From Acidimicrobiia bacterium (GTDB lineage Bacteria; Actinomycetota; Acidimicrobiia; Acidimicrobiales; Hopanoidiivorantaceae), in contig JAHRAM010000075.1 in NCBI GenBank assembly GCA_020027305.1, forward strand, positions 1 to 18,199: a stretch of DNA of 18,199 nt, written 5' to 3'. The notes beneath the pieces are model-generated. The model was not told where the DNA came from. It was given only the letters and a program-made list of their open reading frames with translations, and ran no database searches. The position numbers and the translations under genes are program-made. The stretch's first letter is position 1. The number at the start of each line of letters is the position of its first letter. Of the stretch, positions 6,221 through 13,822 are shown piece by piece.

Positions 6221-7674
6221 ACCAGAAAAACTTTGACTACAAAGTTGCTGACTTGTCGCTTGCTGAGTGGGGGAGACGTGAAATTAGGCTGGCAGAAAAT
6301 GAAATGCCAGGGCTGATGGAACTCAGGGCTCGCCATTTTGACGAACAGCCATTAGCAGGTGCAAAAATCACTGGGTCGCTTCATATGACAATTCAAACGG
6401 CGGTGTTGATTGAAACTTTAACGGCGTTGGGGGCAGAGGTGCGTTGGGCTTCTTGTAATATTTTTTCAACACAAGATCACGCAGCAGCAGCAGTGGTGGT
6501 TGGCCCAAGCGGTAGCGAAGGCAATGTTTTGGGAGTTCCAGTTTTTGCATGGAAAGGTGAAACGCTTGAGGAATATTGGTGGTGCACCGAACAGGCATTG
6601 CGCTGGCCGAACGGTGATGGGAGTTCTAGTGGCCCCAGCCTAATCGTAGATGACGGTGGGGATGCCACATTGCTTGTGGTGAAAGGGATGGAATATGAAA
6701 CTGCGGGCGAAGTTCCAAAACCTAGTGAAGAAGATTCTGATGAGTGGAAGACGGTGCTTCAAGTTCTTTCTCGCATCCAAAGTGAAACTCCAAACCTCTG
6801 GACAGAGATGGCAAAAGGCATTAGGGGCATGTCTGAAGAAACTACCACAGGTGTGAACCGCCTTTATCAAATGGCAGCCGATGGCACACTTCCTTTTCCT
6901 GCCTTTAATGTAAACGACTCAGTGACAAAATCTAAGTTTGACAATTTATATGGGTGTCGGCATTCTCTGGTGGATGGCATAAATCGTGCCACCGATGTGA
7001 TGATTGGCGGAAAGGTTGCTGTGGTGTGTGGTTATGGGCAGGTTGGAAAAGGATGCGCCCAAGCACTTCAAGGGCAAGGCGCCCGTGTGATTGTGACCGA
7101 AACCGATCCCATTTGTGCGCTTCAAGCTGTGATGGAAGGGTTTGAGGTTGCTCGGTTGGAAGATTACATTTCGCGTGCAGATATTTTTATAACAGCAACT
7201 GGCAATAAAGATGTCATCACGGCAGAGCATTTGGAGAAAATGAAGCACCAAGCCATCGTTGGAAACATCGGGCATTTTGACAATGAGATTGACATTGCTT
7301 CTCTAGAGCAAATGTCAGATGTGGTGAAAGAAAACATCAAGCCTCAGGTGGATGAGTATCGTTTTCCTGATGGACATAGTGTGATTGTGCTGTCAGAAGG
7401 TCGACTGTTGAATTTGGGAAATGCTACTGGGCATCCCAGCTTTGTAATGTCGTGTAGCTTCACTAATCAAGTGTTGGCACAAATTGAGCTTCACAAGAAT
7501 GCTGAAGTCTATGGCAACGAAGTTGTAATGTTACCAAAAGTTATTGATGAAGAGGTGGCAAGGTTACATCTTCGCTCCCTTGGGGTTCGCCTGACTGAAC
7601 TAACCGAAGAACAACGTAGCTATCTGGGGCTACCTGCCGATTCTGCTATGAAGCCAGATTATTATCGCTATTGA
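6217..7674 (+). CDS. sahH: S-adenosyl-L-homocysteine hydrolase
   Basis: NAD-dependent enzyme that splits S-adenosylhomocysteine into adenosine and homocysteine, removing the inhibitor left by SAM-dependent methylation. 485 aa, typical of the long actinobacterial/proteobacterial form. Visible: substrate region HMTIQTAVLIETL (56-68), CNIFSTQDHAAAA (80-92), NVNDSVTKSKFDN (231-243), Rossmann GYGQVGKG (272-279), NIGHFDNEID, and the conserved end KPDYYRY (479-485) that reaches the neighbouring subunit's NAD site. MNQKNFDYKVADLSLAEWGR is a usual start, so ATG 6217 is chosen although its ribosome site is poor; initiation probably depends on the overlapping 7-codon leader. In mycobacteria sahH also lies near secA, prfB and ftsEX. 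A strong AT-rich hairpin follows the stop. Confidence 0.97.
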   Translation: MNQKNFDYKVADLSLAEWGRREIRLAENEMPGLMELRARHFDEQPLAGAKITGSLHMTIQTAVLIETLTALGAEVRWASCNIFSTQDHAAAAVVVGPSGSEGNVLGVPVFAWKGETLEEYWWCTEQALRWPNGDGSSSGPSLIVDDGGDATLLVVKGMEYETAGEVPKPSEEDSDEWKTVLQVLSRIQSETPNLWTEMAKGIRGMSEETTTGVNRLYQMAADGTLPFPAFNVNDSVTKSKFDNLYGCRHSLVDGINRATDVMIGGKVAVVCGYGQVGKGCAQALQGQGARVIVTETDPICALQAVMEGFEVARLEDYISRADIFITATGNKDVITAEHLEKMKHQAIVGNIGHFDNEIDIASLEQMSDVVKENIKPQVDEYRFPDGHSVIVLSEGRLLNLGNATGHPSFVMSCSFTNQVLAQIELHKNAEVYGNEVVMLPKVIDEEVARLHLRSLGVRLTELTEEQRSYLGLPADSAMKPDYYRY

Positions 7675-7740
7675 TTAATTGCAATTCGTAGTCAGCCCTA
7701 TTTCGATTTCGGCAGACTTCTTGCTATTTTCTTTTTAAAA

Positions 7741-7786
7741 AAATTGTAAAAATTCTTGTAGCGTTTTGAGAATTTTTTCACAATTT
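7741..7786 (+). terminator. Long AT-rich hairpin after sahH
   Basis: AAATTGT plus AAAAATTC (7741-7755) pairs with GAATTTTT (7770-7777) and ACAATTT (7780-7786): 15 base pairs with one 2-base bulge (TC) and a 14-base loop (7756-7769). The right arm contains a T6 run. It is almost free of G+C, unlike a classical intrinsic terminator, but the position 66 bases after sahH and the pairing length support a 3'-end or bidirectional terminator role. Confidence 0.6.
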
Positions 7787-7800
7787 ATTTAATAAGAGGG

Positions 7801-7850
7801 AATTAATTAAAAGGCATTCAATTAAGAGACAATTAATAAAAGGCACTTCA
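7801..7850. repeat. Imperfect 30-bp direct repeat before comF
   Basis: AATTAATTAAAAGGCATTCA (7801-7820) recurs as AATTAATAAAAGGCACTTCA (7831-7850), each with an internal one-base difference. It occupies the comF leader, and the AAAAGG elements could act as ribosome-site-like sequence, though they are far from the start codons. Confidence 0.7.
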
Positions 7851-7856
7851 TTTGTA

Positions 7857-8666
7857 TTGTTTGGTTTATTTATTATGAGACATATTTTGGGAGACAAGAT
7901 TCGTTTGCCTATTTGGAGTTGTCCGATATGTGAGGGCAAGCTCAAGGTGGTTTCGCCCTGCCCAGCTTGTGTGAAAAAACTAAAACGTATTCACTTTCCA
8001 GCTCTCAACTTTCAAAGCGGCGGTTCAAAAAGCGGCGGTTCAAAAATTAACGGCTTACAAATTGGTGATGGCAGAAGCGGGCACCTTGCACTTTTTGCCT
8101 ACGACAGGGTTGGGAGGAAACTCATCCATGGAATTAAATACAAAAATCATATTGGGTGTATTGGCTGGGTTGCCGAGCAGATGGCAAAGCTCATAAATGG
8201 ACATCGTTATTTGAGGGGGGCTGATTACATCACATGGGTTCCAGCCTCCATCCAGAAAAAAGATAGGGGATATGACCAAGCCAAGTTATTGGCAGAAGCC
8301 CTTTCTTCTAAAGTAGAAATCGCTGCAAAAGGTTTTCTAAAACGCCACGATGATAAATCCCAAACCAGCAGGGGCAAAACCAATAGAGACGACCGCTTGT
8401 CAGGGCCTGAACTTTCAGCTCGGCTAAGGGCAGAAATTGCCCTAGGAGATACATTGAGAAATTCCCAGAGAAATTCTCAAAAAAATTTCAGGCAAAATCC
8501 CACACAAAACTCAAAGCGAAACCCAAAGCATGTCATTTTAATAGATGATGTTATAACCACGGGAACATCCATAAATAAAGCTCGCCTGATTTTAGAAAGT
8601 GTTGGGGCAGAGCGGGTTAGCACGTTGGCGGTGTGTGCAACCATTTTAAGAAAGCAAATTGTTTGA
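7857..8666 (+). CDS. comF: ComF family phosphoribosyltransferase-like protein
   Basis: 269 aa from a TTG at 7857 or 263 from the ATG at 7875; neither has a clear ribosome site, and nothing conserved lies before residue 7. N-terminal zinc finger C22/C25 (CPIC) and C35/C38 (CPAC), a middle domain with FAYDRVGRKLIHGIKYKNH and VPASIQKKDRGYDQAKLLAEAL, and a C-terminal PRPP-binding loop VILIDDVITTGTS (226-238) with acidic pair D230-D231. This is the standard ComF order. In competent bacteria ComF helps DNA uptake; in actinobacteria the role is unclear and the name reflects similarity. Two repetitive inserts are unusual: GGSKSGGSK after the zinc finger and six tetrapeptides at 201-224. In actinobacteria hpf normally sits between comF and secA; it is absent here. 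Confidence 0.9.
   Translation: MFGLFIMRHILGDKIRLPIWSCPICEGKLKVVSPCPACVKKLKRIHFPALNFQSGGSKSGGSKINGLQIGDGRSGHLALFAYDRVGRKLIHGIKYKNHIGCIGWVAEQMAKLINGHRYLRGADYITWVPASIQKKDRGYDQAKLLAEALSSKVEIAAKGFLKRHDDKSQTSRGKTNRDDRLSGPELSARLRAEIALGDTLRNSQRNSQKNFRQNPTQNSKRNPKHVILIDDVITTGTSINKARLILESVGAERVSTLAVCATILRKQIV
8016..8045 (+). repeat. 15-bp perfect tandem duplication inside comF
   Basis: AGCGGCGGTTCAAAA occurs twice head to tail (8016-8030, 8031-8045). It is in frame and gives the repeated SGGSK in the linker after the zinc finger. Confidence 0.9.
8457..8528 (+). repeat. Six degenerate 12-bp units encoding tetrapeptides in comF
   Basis: Residues 201-224 read RNSQ, RNSQ, KNFR, QNPT, QNSK, RNPK, all with Asn at position 2 and mostly a basic or Gln residue at position 1. 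The block lies directly before the PRPP loop. The DNA copies are diverged. Confidence 0.85.
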
Positions 8667-8771
8667 AAGCTCACATTTAATCCAGCCAAAGCATACAATT
8701 CAAAGTCATCTGATTTCAGTTTGACGACCGATAAGCCAGCTTGGAACTTGTAGAATTATAAAAGAGAAAAA

Positions 8772-11516
8772 ATGTCAATATTTAAGAAAGTTCTAAATGC
8801 AGGTGAGGGCAAAAAGTCTAAAGCTCTTTCAGCGTTGGTTCCCCATATCAATGAGCTAGAGCCAGAAATACAAGCACTCTCTGATAGCGAGCTTCAGGCA
8901 AAGACGCCAGAATTCCGCCAACGTCTAGAAAATGGTGAAAGCCTAGAAGATATAATGGCAGAGGCTTTTGCTGTGGTTCGTGAGGCAGCCTCTCGTGTTA
9001 TCGGGCAGAGGCATTATGATGTTCAGTTGATGGGTGGCGCTGCCCTTCACTTTGGGTGGGTGGCTGAGATGAAAACGGGGGAGGGCAAGACTTTGGTTTC
9101 CACCCTGCCCGCTTATCTAAACGGACTTACAGGTGAAGGGGTTCATATTGTAACGGTGAATGATTATTTGGCAACCCGTGACTCCGACTGGATGGGGCAA
9201 ATCCATCGTTGGTTGGGGCTGACGGTTGGGTTGGTTGTGCCAGGCCAAATTTCCAATCGTAGATACCAATATGAATGCGACATTACTTATGGCACCAATA
9301 ATGAAATGGGCTTTGATTACCTGCGAGACAATATGGCAATGGATGTTGAAGACACTGTTCAGCGCGGGCATAAATATTGCATTGTAGATGAGGTGGATTC
9401 CATTTTGATAGATGAAGCACGCACTCCGCTGATTATTTCTGGACAGCTAGAAGATGCTGCCCAAATTTATTATCGGTTTGCTGCCATTGTGGCTGGGCTT
9501 GAGCGAGACATTGATTATGAATTTGATGAAGAAAAGCGGTCGGTGGTTCCTTTGGAATCAGGTATCACGATTGTGGAACAAGAGTTGGGGATTGAAAACC
9601 TTTATGACTCAGTTCAATTTAACTATGTTCATCAGCTTCAAGCGGCACTCAGGGCAAAAGAACTTTATTTACGCGACCGTGATTATGTGGTGCAAAATGG
9701 TGAGGTCAAGATTGTTGATGAATTCACTGGGCGAATATTAGATGGTCGGCGTTGGTCAGAAGGGCTGCATCAGGCAGTCGAGGCAAAAGAGGGAGTTCAA
9801 ATAAAAGAAGAAAATCAGACGCTTGCTACGGTTACGCTTCAGAATTACTTCCGCCTTTATGAAAAGCTGTCGGGAATGACTGGAACGGCGCTCACTGAGG
9901 CCAACGAACTTTTTTCCACCTACAAGTTAGAGGTGGTTCCCATTGAAACTCATAAGCCCCTTATTAGAGATGACCGCGCTGATTACATCTATCGAACCGA
10001 AGAGCTTAAATACAATGCTTTAGCCGATGATATATGTGAGCGGCATGAAAAGGGGCAGCCTATTTTGGTTGGCACCATTTCTGTTGAGAAATCTGAAAAG
10101 CTGGCAAAGATTTTAGAAAAGCGAGGTGTCAAACACGAGGTGCTGAACGCCAAGCAACACACCCGTGAGGCAGAGATTGTGGCACAGGCTGGAAGGATTG
10201 GTTCTGTTACTGTGGCAACAAACATGGCTGGGCGAGGTGTTGACATTATTTTGGGTGGGAATGCTGAGGCGTTGGCAGAGCGCGATTTAGAAGTAGAGGG
10301 GCTGAATATGGAAACTGACGAGGGCGTGAAGAGATATGAAGAGCTGCTTGCCAAGCACCAAGAAATCTGTGAGAAAGAAGCGCAAGAAGTTCTTTCGGTT
10401 GGCGGGCTTTATGTGCTTGGAACTGAGCGGCATGAGTCGCGCCGAATTGATAATCAGCTAAGAGGCCGTTCTGGTAGGCAAGGTGACCCTGGCGCGAGTT
10501 GTTTTTATCTTTCCCTAGAAGATGACCTGATGAGAATTTTTGCTACAGGGGCGATGTCTTGGGTGATGAATCGCACAGAAGACGATGTTCCCATTGTTTC
10601 AAAAATGGTGTCAAAAGCTGTGGAGCGAGCACAAACTACTGTTGAACAGCGGAATGCTGAAACACGCAAAAATGTTCTCAAATATGACGAGGTGATGAAT
10701 GAGCAGCGGAAGGCTATTTATGCCCGTCGCCTCCAGCTAATGAGTGGCGAAGATATTCGTGAGGAAACATTGAATGCGATTACTACTGCCACGACTAAGA
10801 CTTTTGACAACCACTGCCCAGATAGTCTTGCTCCAATGGAATATGATATTGAGGCGTTGTTGAAAGGTATTTCTACTCTTTGGCCGACCACGCTCACGGC
10901 TGAGAATTTGATTGGTGGGCGTGATGAGATATTGCAGATTTTGATTGATGATGGGCTTGCCTTTCACAAGGGAAGGGAAGAAGAGTTTGGCGAAGAGACA
11001 ATGCGCCAGCTTGAAAGTTTTTTGATGCTCCGCCTGATTGACCAACGTTGGCGAGAGCACCTCTATGATATGGATTATTTGCGAGAGGGCATCAACTTGC
11101 GTGCTATCGGGCAAAAAGATCCTTTGATTGAGTGGCAGCGAGAAGGCTTTGAAATGTTTGGTGAAATGCTGGATGCGCTGATTTCAGAGTTTGTGGCTTA
11201 TGTGATGAATACCGAGGTGGAGGCCGTTTTGCCTGTGGGTGATGATATGGATGAGGGGAGTCAAGATGGCGGGGTGAATGCTGAGCCAGCTTTAGTAGGG
11301 GTTCGCGAAGCCAAGCAAGATGTCTCGCCTTCTCCTTCTGCCTCTCCTTCTTCTTCCTCTTCGGCAGCCCCGCTCCAGCCACAAAATATTTCAACAAATA
11401 CTGATGGGGGGGAAGCGGCAAGAACTGTAGTTAAATCGGATTCAGAAAAGATTGGCAGAAATGACCCCTGCCACTGTGGCTCAGGAAAGAAGTTTAAACA
11501 CTGCCATGGAGCGTAA
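8772..11516 (+). CDS. secA: Protein translocase ATPase SecA
   Basis: Motor of the Sec pathway; drives preproteins through SecYEG at the membrane. 914 aa, normal for full SecA. Walker A GEGKT at 103-107 (in MKTGEGKT), the DEAD-type box in CIVDEVDSILIDEARTPLIISG, the preprotein cross-linking domain, GMTGTALTEANE, second helicase domain with VATNMAGRGVDIILGG and LRGRSGRQGDPG, helical scaffold and wing, then a Ser/Pro-rich low-complexity linker and a zinc-binding tail C900-x-C902-x8-C911-H912 that usually contacts SecB or ribosomes. ATG at 8772 follows a weak AAAGAGAAAA site; MSIFKKVLNAGEGKK is a usual start. Standard SecA1 rather than accessory SecA2, because the tail is complete. The last codons are part of a duplicated DNA segment that continues past the stop. 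Confidence 0.98.
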   Translation: MSIFKKVLNAGEGKKSKALSALVPHINELEPEIQALSDSELQAKTPEFRQRLENGESLEDIMAEAFAVVREAASRVIGQRHYDVQLMGGAALHFGWVAEMKTGEGKTLVSTLPAYLNGLTGEGVHIVTVNDYLATRDSDWMGQIHRWLGLTVGLVVPGQISNRRYQYECDITYGTNNEMGFDYLRDNMAMDVEDTVQRGHKYCIVDEVDSILIDEARTPLIISGQLEDAAQIYYRFAAIVAGLERDIDYEFDEEKRSVVPLESGITIVEQELGIENLYDSVQFNYVHQLQAALRAKELYLRDRDYVVQNGEVKIVDEFTGRILDGRRWSEGLHQAVEAKEGVQIKEENQTLATVTLQNYFRLYEKLSGMTGTALTEANELFSTYKLEVVPIETHKPLIRDDRADYIYRTEELKYNALADDICERHEKGQPILVGTISVEKSEKLAKILEKRGVKHEVLNAKQHTREAEIVAQAGRIGSVTVATNMAGRGVDIILGGNAEALAERDLEVEGLNMETDEGVKRYEELLAKHQEICEKEAQEVLSVGGLYVLGTERHESRRIDNQLRGRSGRQGDPGASCFYLSLEDDLMRIFATGAMSWVMNRTEDDVPIVSKMVSKAVERAQTTVEQRNAETRKNVLKYDEVMNEQRKAIYARRLQLMSGEDIREETLNAITTATTKTFDNHCPDSLAPMEYDIEALLKGISTLWPTTLTAENLIGGRDEILQILIDDGLAFHKGREEEFGEETMRQLESFLMLRLIDQRWREHLYDMDYLREGINLRAIGQKDPLIEWQREGFEMFGEMLDALISEFVAYVMNTEVEAVLPVGDDMDEGSQDGGVNAEPALVGVREAKQDVSPSPSASPSSSSSAAPLQPQNISTNTDGGEAARTVVKSDSEKIGRNDPCHCGSGKKFKHCHGA

Positions 11517-11588
11517 GCGAAATGGACATAGACACTGCCATGGAGCGTAGAATTTCAAAGACTAGCGAAATGGACATAGACACTGCCA
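11499..11588 (+). repeat. Duplicated secA 3' end (34-bp composite repeat)
   Basis: CACTGCCATGGAGCGTA (part A, including the last secA codons and stop) is followed by AGCGAAATGGACATAGA (part B). A is at 11499-11515 and 11533-11549; B is at 11516-11532 and 11564-11580; a third A begins at 11581 and breaks off after CACTGCCA. A 14-base insert separates A and B in the second unit. An ATG at 11522 opens a 28-codon frame across the repeats, with MDIDTA twice; I do not regard it as a gene. Confidence 0.9.
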
Positions 11589-11616
11589 AACATCCCCACG
11601 GCCATTGAATAGGTCA

Positions 11617-11655
11617 CGACTGTCAAATAAATAGTCGCGTTTCATTTTTTTATTT
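11617..11655 (+). terminator. Candidate secA terminator
   Basis: CGACT (11617-11621) and AGTCG (11633-11637) form a 5-bp stem with an 11-base loop, followed after CGTTTCA by a run of seven T (from 11646). It lies about 100 bases past secA. The rest of the gap to prfB (11656-11783) is pyrimidine-rich then A-rich, with no gene visible. Confidence 0.4.
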
Positions 11656-11783
11656 CTGCTACCTTTTTCTCTTTCATCGACTCTTCCTCCTTTGTTTTTG
11701 GTTTCCCAGTCATTTAATAAGTAGAAAAAAACCTATGAAAAAACAAATAAAAGATTTAAGCTACAACAAAAAATAAACTTTCC

Positions 11784-12941
11784 ATGCAAGACAAACTCAA
11801 TTCTCCCCAACTCAAGTTATTGCGCCAACGTCTAAAAAGTGCAGCTGATTATCTCCACATTGATGTGCTGGCGACCAAACAAAAGGAACTGGCTGAACAT
11901 ACCACCAAGCAAGATTTTTGGGATGACCCAGCGAGTGCCCGCCAAGTTACCCGTGAGCTGGCAGCGATAACTGATAGCTTAGATTTATATAGCACCCTAG
12001 ATAGTCGTTTGTCTGATGCTGAGGTTTTGGCACAGCTCTTAGACGAACAGTCGAAGCAGTCGGGGGCAGCTGATGCAACTTCTGCCAGCTCAACTTCCCC
12101 CAATCTAGAATCGGAATTCCAAGAGCTAAAAGAAACCGTCATCCAGCTGGAAGCCGACATGGATGACCTAGAAGTTCGGGCGTTGCTGTCGGGGGAATAT
12201 GACGAGTTAGATGCACTGTGTAAAATCCAATCAGGGGCGGGGGGAACTGACGCTCAAGACTGGGCGAGGATGTTGCTTGAAATGTATGAGCGCTTTGCTA
12301 AAGATTCCAATTTTAGTTTTGAGCTAACTTCATACCAAGCAGCAGAGGGGGGCGGAATTTCCTCAGCTGAGTTTTTCGTTCGGGGCAGTTATGCCTATGG
12401 GCATCTCCAAGCCGAACACGGAGTTCACAGGCTGGTGCGGATTTCCCCGTTTGGCAAAGACGGCAAACGAGAAACCTCTTTTGCTTCAATGAATGTGGTG
12501 CCGTTGCTAGAGGATTCCACAGTTGAGATTGACGAAAAGGATTTACGAATTGATACCTATCGCTCATCTGGGGCGGGAGGGCAGCATGTGAATGTTACCG
12601 ACTCGGCTGTTCGCATCACTCACATTCCCACTGGCATTGTGGCATCTTGCCAAGCAGAAAGAAGCCAGCTTCAAAATCGCCAGAAGGCGATGGAAATTCT
12701 GGTAGCCCGTCTTTTGGGTTTACAGCGGAGCCAAGACAAGAAAAAGATTGAAGAAATCACGGGTGAGGCTGTGGGCGTTGATTTTGGTAGCCAAATTCGG
12801 TCATACGTCATTCATCCTTATCAAATGGTAAAAGACGAACGCACGGGAACCGAAACCGCCAAAGTAGAAGATGTTTTGAACGGCGATATTGAGCAGTTTA
12901 TTCAGAGTTATCTTCGCTTTCGCCAGCAATCTAAAGATTAA
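11784..12941 (+). CDS. prfB: Peptide chain release factor 2
   Basis: Recognises UGA and UAA stop codons and triggers peptide release. 385 aa in one frame. The GGQ catalytic motif is at 265-267 (SGAGGQHVNVTDSAVR), and the stop-codon tripeptide SPF at 221-223 marks it as RF2, not RF1 (PxT). IQSGAGGTDAQDW (148-160) and GEAVGVDFGSQIRSYV near the end are family sequences. The N-terminal helical domain (FWDDP at 45-49) is complete. There is no in-frame UGA or shift site near the start, so the autoregulatory frameshift of the E. coli gene is not present. A Ser/Ala-rich stretch (about 90-107) loosens domain 1. Ribosome site weak. It precedes ftsE by 200 bases, the usual actinobacterial order. Confidence 0.97.
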   Translation: MQDKLNSPQLKLLRQRLKSAADYLHIDVLATKQKELAEHTTKQDFWDDPASARQVTRELAAITDSLDLYSTLDSRLSDAEVLAQLLDEQSKQSGAADATSASSTSPNLESEFQELKETVIQLEADMDDLEVRALLSGEYDELDALCKIQSGAGGTDAQDWARMLLEMYERFAKDSNFSFELTSYQAAEGGGISSAEFFVRGSYAYGHLQAEHGVHRLVRISPFGKDGKRETSFASMNVVPLLEDSTVEIDEKDLRIDTYRSSGAGGQHVNVTDSAVRITHIPTGIVASCQAERSQLQNRQKAMEILVARLLGLQRSQDKKKIEEITGEAVGVDFGSQIRSYVIHPYQMVKDERTGTETAKVEDVLNGDIEQFIQSYLRFRQQSKD

Positions 12942-13141
12942 GAAAGCGCCATTGTTAAAATCTTTACAGTCCCGACCCCACGCAATCCACAGATTAAGAA
13001 ACCGCAAATGAGAAACGGCAAGCAAAGACTTCCAAACAAAAAGCACAGCAAAAACAATTGCCAATAGTTGGAGCAAAAAGATACTACTTTAATTTATGAG
13101 GCGGTTTGTTTCCAGCAAGAGCATAGAAAGGTGAGACGCAA
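12942..13141. other. prfB-ftsE intergenic region
   Basis: Two hundred bases, AC/AG-rich, without a convincing gene or RNA. A short near-repeat AGATTAAGAAA-CGC occurs at the prfB end and again near 12991. The stretch ends in a strong ribosome site, GAAAGGTGAG (13126-13135), correctly spaced for the ftsE ATG at 13142 and the clearest in the window. Confidence 0.6.
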
Positions 13142-13816
13142 ATGATAAAACTAGAAAATGTGGCAAAGAGCTACAAGCGGGGTGACAATGTTTTAGAGGG
13201 CGTTTCGTTTGAGGTGGCGAGGGGGGAGTTTGCTTTTTTGGTGGGTGTGTCGGGGTCGGGCAAGTCAACCCTGCTTCGCCTGCTAACTCGCCAAGAGCGA
13301 GCCACCGATGGCAATGTTTTTGTGGCGGGCAAGCACCTCAACAAGTTGAAGTCGTGGCGGGTGCCAGCGCTTCGCCGAACGGTGGGGTGCGTTTTTCAAG
13401 ATTACAAGTTGCTGGAAGACAAAGATGTCTATAGCAATGTGGCGTATGCCCTTCAGGTGGTTGGGCGAAATAAGCGAGAGATTGAAAAAGAGGTTCCGCC
13501 TGTTTTGGAGTTGGTAGGGTTGTCGGCGAAGGTGAAAGATTTTCCAAACGAGCTTTCGGGTGGGGAACAGCAGCGGGTGGCGATTGCGCGGGTTTTTGTT
13601 ATGCGTCCGCTCATTTTGCTTGCCGATGAGCCGACTGGGAATTTAGACCCTGGCACTTCAGCAGACATTATGCAATTGTTAGAGCGCATTAGCCAGATTG
13701 GAACAACAGTTTTGATGGCAACCCACGAACGAGGCATTGTAGATGAGATGCGCCGCCGAGTTCTTGAGCTAGATGATGGGCGGTTAGTGCGAGATGAGTT
13801 GGGGGGCTCATATTAA
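13142..13816 (+). CDS. ftsE: Cell division ATP-binding protein FtsE
   Basis: ABC ATPase of the FtsEX divisome complex, which transmits ATP hydrolysis to periplasmic or wall hydrolase activation at the septum. 224 aa, family length. Walker A GVSGSGKST (35-43), Q-loop Q86 in VGCVFQDYKLL, signature LSGGEQQR (138-145), Walker B LILLADEP (157-164), and the H-loop in MATHE. DYKLL after the Q-loop and TGNLDP are characteristic of FtsE. A strong ribosome site precedes the ATG. ftsX follows after six bases, so the pair is surely one operon. The coding DNA is visibly more GC-rich than its neighbours (one counted 60-base line is 60% GC). Confidence 0.97.
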   Translation: MIKLENVAKSYKRGDNVLEGVSFEVARGEFAFLVGVSGSGKSTLLRLLTRQERATDGNVFVAGKHLNKLKSWRVPALRRTVGCVFQDYKLLEDKDVYSNVAYALQVVGRNKREIEKEVPPVLELVGLSAKVKDFPNELSGGEQQRVAIARVFVMRPLILLADEPTGNLDPGTSADIMQLLERISQIGTTVLMATHERGIVDEMRRRVLELDDGRLVRDELGGSY

Positions 13817-13822
13817 ATATAT

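Noticed and set aside
11522..11608. 28-codon ORF after secA (MDIDTA twice)
   Set aside because: Arises entirely from the duplicated secA end; weak ribosome context and no independent sign of coding.
11784..11870. Programmed +1 frameshift in prfB as in E. coli
   Set aside because: The reading frame is continuous and the N-terminal domain is complete; no in-frame UGA or shift site.
12801..13076. Minus-strand 91-codon frame across the prfB end and the prfB-ftsE gap
   Set aside because: Mostly antisense to conserved prfB sequence, no recognisable domain, no ribosome site.
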